Source: Erodium maritimum | Taxonomy: Eukaryota > Streptophyta > Magnoliopsida > Geraniales > Geraniaceae | Direction: 5' to 3' | Length of the DNA: 64,000 bases | NCBI GenBank assembly: GCA_963921825.1 | Contig: OY997593.1 | Coordinates: 65,580,039 to 65,644,038 of the forward strand | Shown: piece after piece, positions 45,823 to 55,471 of the stretch | Layout of the letters: each line of letters begins with the position of its first letter | Numbering within the stretch: the first letter of the stretch is position 1 | Position numbers and translations under genes: made by a program | The notes under the pieces: model-generated | The model's database searches: none | What the model saw: only the letters and a program-made list of their open reading frames with translations | What the model was told of the DNA's origin: nothing

Positions 45823-48800
45823 ATGGTTGATGTAGCCGACAAATTGGCGTGTTTCCAAGCAGTCTCTGGCCTCGAAAATCCCGATTTGTGCACGGAGATC
45901 CTCGCCGCCCATGGCTGGGACCTCGAGCTCGCGATTTCCTCTTTCACCGGCAACAGCTCAGATGCGTTTCATAATCCCTCCACCTTCGGCAACGTAGCTG
46001 GAGACGAGCAATCCAATTTCGAGTCGGTCGACGCCGTTGATCGGCAGGAATCGTTCGATGGGGTTGTTGCTGGTTCCCCTCCCGGTCTTGCCTGGAAGCT
46101 TATAACGTTGCCGGTTTCTATAGTTTCTGGCAGTTTAGGTTTAATTTCAGGAGCATTTGGCCTTGGTTTTTGGGTTGCCGGAGGTGTGCTCTCCTATTCT
46201 CTCGGCATGATCGGGATGGGCTCGGGTTGGGGGCGGAGCAGAGAGTCCTCTCCGCGGTTGATTTCAGTCTCGGCCGCTGCTGCGGAGGCTATGAATTTTG
46301 CGGCTGCGTTTGAGAAGGATTATGGTGCGAGGAAGCCTAATTTTGTCTCTGAAGGGTTCATGGACGCGTTGCAGCGGTCGAGGAACGAGTACAAGCTCTT
46401 GTTTGTGTACTTGCACTCCCCTGATCATCCTGATACTCATTTCTTCTGTGAGAGGACTCTTTGCTCGGATGCATTGTCTGAGTTCGTGAATGAGAATTTC
46501 GTGCCGTGGGGAGGTAGCATTCAGGCCAGTGAGGGGTTTAAGATGTGCAACAGCCTCAAGGCATCTAGGTTTCCATTTTGTGCTGTGGTCATGGCTGCTA
46601 CTAATCAGAGGATTGCTCTGCTTCAGCAGGTATCAATTCTATGCTACCTGTTTTAGGTTTACTTGGATAAAGTTGTCTGATTTAGAAAGAGGCTCGTCTG
46701 AATTAGTATGACTGGGATCATTCATTCCATTGCCTCTTCGTTGTAATGGTGTGTGATTTGTGTATGATCCTATCAGACTCAGGATTTCCTAGGCATCTTA
46801 ACTAGAACTAAGTATGGAGTTGCATTGATTGGTCCTTCCAAGGAATTTGTTCTGGTAAGTTTCAGTGCACTCGTACTTCCATGATTCTTGCATTGACCGG
46901 GCTTCTATTCTTGGGAGTGAATATGTATTACAGGGGATAGTCTATGAGTGCTTGAGATTTGAGAACGAGTGAATGATATGTGGACAGTGAATGTGGAGAC
47001 AAGGGAATGTAAAGGTGTGTGTAAGAGAGGGTGGAAAGTAGCTCGATGTGAAATATCACTGGTTCTCATTTTTGAAAGAGCAATAACTTTTTGGACTAAA
47101 TCCTATTTATGTCTGGTGATTTGGTTTGGGGCTGTACTGTGGTATATAGGATGTGCATTTTGATCATAAAACCTATCTCAATACGATATGATATTGTGAT
47201 CCATTCATTTATCGTTTTCTTTGCATGACCTTCCACCATAGTTGCCCTTGATGATGTGATGTGTGACACACAATCAGTTATTTAGTGGTTGACGGTTGAC
47301 CCACCTGTCACATTTAACGTCATATTATTTTGTAAATTGATTCCATAAGAACATTTTCTTTCCATGCATTGAGTGATTTGAAATTTTGACTGGATACTTT
47401 GAGCTCAATGTAAAGCATGTATGTGCCATTTAAGTTGCAATTTCACAGCCATGACTCTTTCTTAGGTTGAATTGAAGTTCTCTGATTTGAGTAAATGACC
47501 AAGTCTAGCTGATTGTTAAGTAGGTCAGGATCAACAATGTTTAAATTCCCTAACCTGGAAATGTAATTAATAATTGGGTGGGATTTTTATTCATAGGATC
47601 CAGTTGTAAGATTTGGATTGAAACTGTGTGCAAGTAGATGCCGCCCAGATGATTTCAAAGCACTGTAGCTTGGTGGAGACATGCTCATATAGTATCAGTT
47701 AGGCTCTCACTTCTATTCCCATACACAATTGGTGTTTCTTGCATTGCATCTCATTGTGATGCACTTTTGGATCACTTTCAGGAACCATCAGTAATTGTCC
47801 TACAAAAAAAAGAGTAATTTGTTGTTTGTCTCTCTTAGTTCTGTGGTGATCAACAGGCACATGATATCAGTTTCTTCTTTAATGTGTTCTCAGAGTAGTA
47901 TATATATATTTTCTGCAGGTCGAGGGACCAAAATCTGCTGAAGAACTGCTCATGATACTCCAAAGAGTTCTTGAGGAAAGTACTCCTGTGCTTACTGCCG
48001 CAAGGCTTGAAGCAGAAGAAAGAAGAGACAACTTGCGTTTAAGGGAGGAGCAAGATGCTGCTTACAGAGAAGCACTTGAAGCTGATCAAGTATGTGGCCT
48101 TTTCATTGTGCACCTTTTCTATGCTATTCTCATTCGTCTGCTCAAGAGCCATGTCAATTGGCTTAGATTTCATTCTAAATTGCACTTGGGATTAATCATA
48201 CTGCTATCATTTGTTAATGTTTCATGTGTGTGTGTGGGATCATATCAGGCTAGGGAACGCCAGAAGAGAGAGGAGCTGGAACGTTTGGAAAGGGAAGCTG
48301 CTGAAGCTGAGAGGAGGAATAAGGAAGAGGAAGAGGCACGCGAAAGAGCAGCCCTTGAAGCTGCTGAGAAAGAGGCTGCACTAACTAGATTACGGGAGGA
48401 GAAGGCTCTGTCACTTGGCAAAGAACCAGAAAAAGGACCTGATGTTACCCAGGTACATCATTCCAGTTTGATTTTTCCTCCCAACTTTAAATTTTCATGC
48501 TGGTGGTACATACATGTGGCTGATAAAAAAAACTTTAAATCTTCATTTGCTCTTCTTTCTACGTTTGATTATTTAGACACTTGGGCCTGTTCACTCTATG
48601 AATGAAAGGGTTGTTCCATTTGTTTCTTAATTTGTCAAGGGGTGATGGCAAAAAGGTACCCTTTACCATCGACTCTTTGCGGGCTGGTACCCTTACAAGT
48701 TGTGGCCTTGAACATTTATTCTATTGCATTTTGTGTCAAATTGTTTAAAATTACACTTTTTCCCTCAAAATTTTAAATTAGAAAAAAAAAATAAAACACA

Positions 48801-49388
48801 AAAAGTCCACAATTTAATTAACTCGATTAGGTTAGTATAATGAAAACTTTAATTATGAGACTAGAATTTGAAAACCAAAAAAAAATGATTTTATTTTTTT
48901 TTACTTCAAAATTTTAAGGGGAAAATTGTTATTTTGGAATAAGTTTAAACAAAGTGCAACAAAATATAAGTTTAGGACCACAACCCATTACGATTTAAAG
49001 ATAAATGGTACCAACCTGAAATTAAATTATAGTACATTGCACTTTTCTGCCACTGTCCCGTGTTGGGATATGCGCCTTTTACAGTTTTACTCATTCCGGG
49101 CTTTTATTTCGTATAAGTACATGTGCTCATCTATCGACTGTTTATTTTTTGCTGGGTCAGGTTTTGGTAAGGTTTCCAACTGGAGAACGCAGGGATAGGA
49201 GGTTTCACAGCACCACAAAGATACAATCTGTATATGACTATGTTGATTCCTTGGGTTTCTTAGAGGTGGAGAATTACAGCTTGGTCTCCAACTTTCCCCG
49301 AGTGGTTTATGGCTCAGAAAAGCTGTCTTTGTCCTTGCAAGAAGCCGGATTGCATCCTCAGGCTAGCCTTTTTGTGGAGTCGAACTAG
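45823..49388 (+). CDS. PUX10: PUX10-like UBX-domain protein (FAF2/UBXD8 family)
   Basis: Coding exons 45823-46629, 47919-48089, 48249-48452 and 49161-49388 give 469 aa. Residues 1-45 are a UBA-like domain (MVDVADKLACFQAVSGLENP); 88-137 a hydrophobic hairpin (LAWKLITLPVSIVSGSLGLI) that in this family inserts into ER and lipid-droplet membranes; 150-300 the thioredoxin-like UAS domain (LLFVYLHSPDHPD, VNENFVPWGGS); then a charged coiled coil (EERRDNLRLREEQDAAYREA) and a C-terminal UBX domain (394-469, VLVRFPTGERRDRRF..). Family members recruit the CDC48/p97 segregase to extract ubiquitinated proteins, including oleosins from lipid droplets. A possible extra in-frame exon lies in the first intron, and the last intron contains a MITE. 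Confidence 0.95.
46777..46854 (+). other. Candidate in-frame cassette exon of the PUX10-like gene
   Basis: Within the first intron, 78 bp (26 codons, starting TQDFLGILTRTKYG and ending SKEFVL) has no stop in the reading frame, a CAG acceptor and a perfect GTAAGT donor. Both borders are phase 0, so it could join the first and second exons without changing the frame. The Arabidopsis protein as I recall it has no such insert; it would add 26 residues to the UAS domain just after LLQQ. Chance is possible, since it is a short segment. Confidence 0.4.
48639..49060. mobile_element. MITE in the last intron of the PUX10-like gene
   Basis: Left arm GGGGTGATGGCAAAAAGG (48639 on) pairs imperfectly with the right arm read inward, GGGACAGTGGCAGAAAAGT (from about 49057), continuing through GGCTGGTACC/GGTTGGTACC, AAGTTGTGGCC/GGGTTGTGGTCC and a TTTTAAATT-rich centre over roughly 130-150 bp. 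No coding capacity. It lies well inside intron sequence, 100 bp before the final exon's acceptor. Confidence 0.6.
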
Positions 49389-50353
49389 TGAAGATGTAGC
49401 TTCTTTTAATACAATGGTAATACTAATGGTAATATGTTCAGCACTTGAGATTAGGTGGATTAAGGATCTGGTAATTAGTAGGATACTCTTCTTTTCTATG
49501 TATTGCATTTCTATTTCAGAAGTAAATGAATACCATACAATGATATTAGGTGTCTTTGTGGGTGCATCTTTCCTTTTAGAGGGCTAGACTAGGCATCATC
49601 TTTACTTGTTTGTAATGTTAATAATGTAAATGCAAAATTGGAATGTATAAAAGTCGACCATGTGAGTTACTGGGGATGAAGGTGACTTGAAACAACTACT
49701 GAAATAGTTCCTAATTAAGGAAACCAGGAACAGTTTCTAATTAAGGGAACAACCGTGTTCTCATACTCTTATCTTCTGTCCCTCCTCCCCCTTGCTCAAT
49801 ATAGTAATCATGCTTTTTTGCTCATTATACTATTTATTCGGCTTTTAATATTCAATTTTTCGTTATCTAACTCATGAGAAGGAAAGGTCAGAGAAAGTAA
49901 ATGTGATTATTTCTTCATGTGATGTTGAGATTTTAATCGTGACTTGTGACAAAAGAATTTGACAAGTTGAGGCTGGGGGACAAGTATATATATGAAGACT
50001 TGCTTACTAGTTAATTTAAATGAAGTTGGTATATATATACTGACAAGTATATATATAAATGAAGTTGGTATATATATAGTGAGTGGTCGCAAGTTGAAAG
50101 AAAAGGAGATAAATGCATACACTTCCTCTTCTTCTTGCTGCAGATTAATGATGGTGCTCAGAATCAACATAAATCTGAAAAGAAAACACCTGAATTACCT
50201 TACTAATTTACTCTACTTTCAATTACATATGCTTCTCTTCTGGTTGTGATGAATTCATCGCAGTTGTGTTATGTCATACGTGCTTGTGTATGCGGATTAA
50301 TCTAATTTAGTTTTACTAACAAATTGAAAAAAGATTTTTTTTAAAATAAAAAA
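49389..50353. other. PUX10-like 3' UTR and spacer
   Basis: The first 250 bp is probably 3' UTR. 49980-50085 contains two copies of AATGAAGTTGGTATATATATA with further TATATA runs. No gene is recognised. Confidence 0.4.
50337..50353 (-). terminator. Pol III terminator of tRNA-Val
   Basis: Directly after the tRNA 3' end on the minus strand the transcript strand reads TTTTTTATTTT, the expected T-run terminator. Confidence 0.8.
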
Positions 50354-50427
50354 TGGCTTCGCCCGGGCTCGAACCGGAGACCTTCAGTGTGTTAGACTGA
50401 CGTGATAACCAACTACACCACGAAACC
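50354..50427 (-). tRNA. trnV-AAC: tRNA-Val (anticodon AAC)
   Basis: Read on the minus strand it begins GGTTTCGTGGTGTAGTTGG and ends CGGGCGAAGCCA. The acceptor stem GGTTTCG/CGAAGCC pairs with one G-U; the anticodon arm TCAGT-CTAACAC-ACTGA exposes AAC; box A (TGGTGTAGTTGG) and box B (GGTTCGAGC) are present. 73 bases plus discriminator A, no intron. It should be a working nuclear tRNA gene. Confidence 0.97.
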
Positions 50428-50955
50428 CCTGATATTAGAATCACTGTTTGATGGTTTACAACTAGGAAGTAATAACTACAACTTAAAGGGTACACTTCGG
50501 ACTAATTAATTTGGCTCATTATATAAATCAAGTCAACAAAATTGTACGTATTTACTCTTAACTTTATGTTCTTCAAATGAGATAATGTTTTAATCTCTTA
50601 AAAAAAACTATTGTTTACTAAACTTACAACAAGAAGAGGAAGAAGAAAACCATGTATTTGAACTATTATCAAAGTCGATGATGATTGACAAACATAAATT
50701 TGTGTCTGACAAAAGACAATTTTAAGTAACAATTATTTTCAAACAAAAATAAAAAATGTTAGCGTAATGATACTTAAAATTGTTCGTTTTGTTTTAATAA
50801 ACGACGATAAATAAAAATACATTAAATTGATATTGTTTCTTTTTAGAATTTCAATGTAATACACAATAGTTCAATCGAGTTAATTAAAATCCACTTAATT
50901 ATAACATTAAAACATATATGATTTATCAGCAAAATTAAACTTTGAGTGTCATTGT
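50428..50955. other. No gene recognised
   Basis: AT-rich spacer between the tRNA and the hAT element. Confidence 0.5.
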
Positions 50956-50963
50956 ATTAAAGG

Positions 50964-52157
50964 CAGAGGCGAATTTAGGGGGTTTAGGGTATGCCACGGC
51001 ATACCCTGCCCCGAGAAAGTTACATAAAATTGTAGAGCTTTCAGATATCTTCGATTTGATATTTTACGGGGCTAAATCAAAGTTCGTATGAAGAAGTTAT
51101 GATGATTTGAAAATCTGTTGCACGGTAAACCACATTTTACTTCAAAATCCTCTTTTTAAAGTTCGAACATCTATAACACTTTCTAACAATCTTATCCACA
51201 TATTTTCGGGCTTGGGGCACTTAACTCTTGTTCAGATCTCTCTTTGTTATCGTTGTTCTCTTTACTTCTTCCTCCTTGGAAGGGGTTTTTATTCTTAATA
51301 ATATCTTTGGAGCTTATAAAAAAACAGAAGTGATGACTAGTATATTTTCTATATGGTAATAAATTTAGATCTAGTGTTCAAATATAGTTACATGTATTAG
51401 GTATGCTGGATCCGCTATCGATAAGAGAATGCAATTGTGCTTTAACTGGATTAATATTTATGTTTATATTATAATATAAATATAAATATATTTGATTATA
51501 CAGTATTCATATATTTCTTATCGTAGAGTTTTCCTTATATTTTTATAATTGTGGAATGATAAGCTTGTTTTTTACAAGTCTGTATCTTAATTTTTCCAAG
51601 TGTATTTTTAATGTTTGTATTGTATTTTAATACTTCATTTTTATTATTTTTATTCTAAACTTGATCTCTGTTATTATTCATTATAATATTTAAAGTTGTG
51701 AAATGTGAATATTGAACTTAGACAAAGTTCTATACAAAAAAAAAGAGGAAAAAAGTCTTGGTTTGTAGGTTCTATAAATGCATATTTCCGACGAATGACG
51801 TATCTCTGACTGTTTGTTCCATAACTCCTATATATGAAGTATGATTGGCTATATGTTTTGCCCAGAGCGCTTTGCCCATGACAAACTGAACTGCGTATGG
51901 TTGATCGTTTGATTTTCCTGGCGTGTTTGAGTTCATGTAATATTTTTTTCTTGCTGAAATTCAATATGAAAATTGTACATATCTGAATTTCATTCGATTT
52001 GATATCTTACGAGTTATAATCAGAGCTTGTATAAGAAAGTTTTGTCATTTGGAAGACCAATCATACTTTAAGACTCTTTAAACCGACTTTAATTTTCTTT
52101 TTACACTTCATCAATATAAGTGGCATACCCTAATCTAAATTTCTAGATCCGCCTCTG
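50964..52157. mobile_element. Non-autonomous hAT element with perfect 8-bp TSD
   Basis: Left end CAGAGGCGAATTTAGGGG (50964 on) and right end, read inward, CAGAGGCGGATCTAGAAATT (from 52157) are typical plant hAT inverted repeats, both followed by a GGGTATGCC block. ATTAAAGG flanks both sides exactly (50956-50963 and 52158-52165). The 1194-bp body is AT-rich with no transposase frame. Its two halves share a diverged direct repeat beginning CGATTTGATAT(T/C)TTACG (51051 and 51996). Confidence 0.9.
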
Positions 52158-52165
52158 ATTAAAGG

Positions 52166-53950
52166 AGAGGAAAAATATTACCATCCCTTCAATGAACCCT
52201 CACTCACCTAAATTTAAATTGTTAATTGAATTTTAAGTAACAATTTTATCTTATTCACTTTAGGGTTATTACCCCCACTTCTGCCTGGACTCCAACAACG
52301 CGTGTGTATGCTCACCTGCAGACCATAAAATGGTATTTAACAAGTTTACCTTGAACGATCAAAGGATCATATATATACACGACAACAGTGCACCACAAGA
52401 TCCGCCGACTGTTTCGGGGGGCATCAACAACCATTCCCAGTTCAACTACTTTCTCCACCCAAACGCTCCGACGTGTATTAGATTTCACCTTTCTCTTCCC
52501 TCTTAAACTTTGAATTTAAATTAAAATTTTAAAATCTTTTTTTATAGTTCACACATAATCTACTTATCATAATCATCCATAAACTCCAATCCATATCAGT
52601 TTTGAAGTTAAAAAATCTCTCTCTAAAAACACTCTCCCTTCTCTCTAAAAATAACCCCTTGTTCCTTCAGTTTTAGGACGTGGTTACGGTGGCTTTGGTC
52701 ATCATGACCACCGATGGCCCTCTCTTCTCCTCTATTTCCTTCCCACTTTCTCATGCTTTCTCCGATTCTTTTTGTTTCTCCATTTTCCTTTAGCTTCATT
52801 CTCGAGCGCTTGGGGTCTTTTGATTCCAGATCTAGATCTGGTTTCTTGATTCTTGAGACATAGATCCAGCTACACCGTCTCATCATGTCGACCCTCTTCT
52901 CTATTGAGTCTCCGTTTTCTCTTTACCCCTTTATTGGAGGAGGGACTTGAGAAGGCGAGAGCCCACTCTCCCTTTTTGGTCTTTGATTTGTGTTGGTCGT
53001 CAAGGGACTGCCTTGGGTAGTTGAGAGCAATATTTAGTGGAGGTCTTGGGTGGAATGTTGGAGCTCGCTGAGACTTGGTCCTATTGGCGCTGATTCTTTG
53101 GTCATGTAGCTCGGATCTTTGATTTCTCTTCTCCTCCTTCTTTGATGGTGGATTGGTGGTCTTTGGAGACGACTCTCCCTTTTTGTTTTCTTTCGATGCT
53201 GGACGGTAGAAGGGCTTCCATATGGATGATGAGAGTAGTGTGTAGTGGCTGAAGTTTCGAATCGGTGGGCCTTTTTCTTCCTCTTCTTTGACTTGTCCGT
53301 GTTCTCTGCGTCGGTCTTTGGAGGTGGGAGGCGGCGTGTGAGAGGGTGGTTTCGAGTCCTCGTGCCCTTTGAGCGGGTGATTCCAAGCCCTTGGGTCCTT
53401 TTTGTCAGGGTTGCTTGAAGACTCTATTTCTCTTTCGTGTGCCAGTGTAGATCCGACGTGGATCCGTTTTGTCCAGTCGGTGATGGTTGGACTGGTTCAG
53501 TGTTTAGATTGAGAAGTGGAAGCTCCGATATAGCTTTGGCGTGACTCGAGGGTGTCACGGGCCTCGAGGAGGTTTCAGGGGTTGTGTTAGGTTTGGGTCT
53601 GGTTGTGTTTTTTTGGGGTTTATTGTTCTCTGTTCTAAACCCTTGTGTTTTACAGTTGTTCAATTGTGTTTTTTTGTCTTTGTTGGCTTGTAGTTACCTT
53701 GATAGGTTGATTGTCCCTTGTTGGGTTTTGATTCGTTTCTCCTGGTTGAATTTTAGTTGGTGTATGTTGGGTTTCACCTGTGAGGTGACCTTATTGTCCT
53801 TCGTCGCTATCTTTACTTCAAAGATTCAAACACTTTCATAAACTTTGCTGACAAAAAAATCAGTTATGAAGTTTGCATCATTGAGTTGTCTCCTTATAAA
53901 TCAATAATAAAATCATGTTATTTCTTTAATAAGTAAACTGATTGCATACA
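52166..53950. other. No host gene; T/G-rich repeat-like stretch
   Basis: 52600-53860 is non-coding, pyrimidine-rich at the start and T/G-rich later, ending CATAAACTTTGCTGACAAAAAAATCAG like a retroposon tail. Short open frames on both strands lack domains. Similar in style to 18.1-19.76 kb. Confidence 0.35.
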
Positions 53951-53954
53951 ACTA

Positions 53955-54370
53955 TTTTTTTAGCGGGTAGCGAGAGTAATATATTAATAAAAAGAACCTT
54001 TCGGAGGTACAATCCCAAATTTGAGCACCCAAGAGAGACAACTAACAATTGAAATAACTGCAAAGAAACAAAATAACAAATCCACACATCGTGGGACAAC
54101 TAATAAATTGAAAATTACTCTTTCACAGAAGTGTTTCAAGGGTGTCGACAGGAGAATGTTGTGATAGCGGTCGAGACAACCAGTACAGCGACTGAAGATT
54201 GTGGGGTAGGGTCGAGTAAACCCTATGATCCGAACAGGCATACCTCGACTTTGGACTGTCTCTAGTAGAATACTGAAGCCCAAGAGTGACGGCCTGGACA
54301 ACCCTGTAACTAGGGACTGAAATGGCTCAATTGGACTATGCATCCTCCCGAAAAGCCAACTGACGTCGTC
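53955..54370 (-). mobile_element. Possible LINE 3' end
   Basis: Seven T at 53955-53961 followed by TAGCGGGTAGCGAGAGTAATATATTAATAAAAA: on the minus strand this is a 3' UTR ending in poly-A, in the style of plant L1 copies. A 119-codon minus-strand frame (53984-54343) has no identifiable domain. Weakly supported. Confidence 0.35.
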
Positions 54371-55132
54371 CCCCTATGATGATAATGAGGGTTTTTAGAA
54401 ACGTAAAATTATTGGTTCCCGATCTGATTGAAGAATGCTGTGCCGGTACTTGGTGGAATCGATGTCACCCTACGTCTAGTGAGGTGGTATTATCGGTAGA
54501 CCCTCCACCGGACCATGAAGTCCTCATTGATAGAGACGATAGTGCACTCCGCCCCTCGTCAGTTAGACTGTTAATTCATTGGACCCGTAGGTCCTTTTGA
54601 GCTAATGCTCAGGATTCAGATCTGACTATTGAATATCCGAACAAAAGCAACAGACATGTACATCTTGTCAGTAAATGAATTTGTAAAAATTGACCGAACA
54701 TAAAATATTTTATATTTAGGACGAAAAAATATCTTTCAATCTAATACAACGGGACATGTGCTGTATCATTTATTACAAAATGAAATTTGGAAAAAGTAAA
54801 GTTTGAAATTGTTGAGTTGGGCTGGGCTGAAGAAAGCAGGTGGATGGGCCTAGACAGAAGAGTTGGTGGTAATGGGCCTGTGTCTGGTAGAGAGGAGGGA
54901 GGAACAACGTTGTCGTTGATGATAATGATGGTATGGGACCTGACAATACCAGTTGTTCTTTCCAGTTATATTCCGTACAATACCAGCACCTTCCACCAAA
55001 TAACAACGACGTCATTTTATTTTCTGTATTTTTGCTCCTTCTCCTTCCTCCCATAGCTAGGGTTTCCAGATCGCTCCCCAAATCATATTAGGGCTCCAAC
55101 ACAATACCGTATCGGTGGTGTTATCGTCGAAG
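54371..55132 (+). promoter_or_regulatory. WNK upstream region with site II and telo boxes
   Basis: TGGGCC at 54845-54850 and 54873-54878, and a telo-box (AGGGTTT, 55059-55065) close to the presumed transcription start. 54376-54600 has an open frame without recognisable similarity. Confidence 0.45.
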
Positions 55133-55380
55133 ATGCGGATTGCGATATGGCTGAATCTGGGATAAGTGCAAAGATGTTGTTGCTATTGGTTCCGATTTCA
55201 CATCCGTTTCGGGACATGGAACCTGAATTGGAAACCTCCGCCCTCTGCTCCGTCGTCGACGGCTGCCCATTCCGGTTCCAATCCGCCTTCGATTCCTACT
55301 CTATTGCCTGCGAGGCTTTCTCCGAACACTTCCTTTTCCTCCTCTCTTCCTCAATTGTTACCAGATTCAAATTCCTTTGA
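55133..55380 (+). promoter_or_regulatory. Upstream ORFs in the WNK leader
   Basis: An ATG at 55133 opens a 10-codon frame ending 55165. A second ATG at 55147 opens a 77-codon frame (MAESGISAKMLLLLVP..) ending 55380. Both close before the kinase start at 55472. If transcribed they would reduce kinase translation. The longer peptide is not recognised. A 5' UTR intron removing them cannot be excluded. Confidence 0.35.
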
Positions 55381-55471
55381 TATTGCCGGTCTCTCTGTTT
55401 TTCTTTTTCGAAATTCTCTGGTTGGGCCTTTGCTTCCATTTTTTGCTTCCTTTGATTTTTTTCCTGTCGCG

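Noticed and set aside
54376-54600. 74-aa open frame upstream of the WNK gene
   Set aside because: No recognisable similarity, no clear splice partners, and located in presumed repeat flank.
55166-55471. N-terminal extension of the WNK protein
   Set aside because: The in-frame extension would need to begin at GTG, it has low-complexity content, and family proteins start close to the acidic FAEKDP block.
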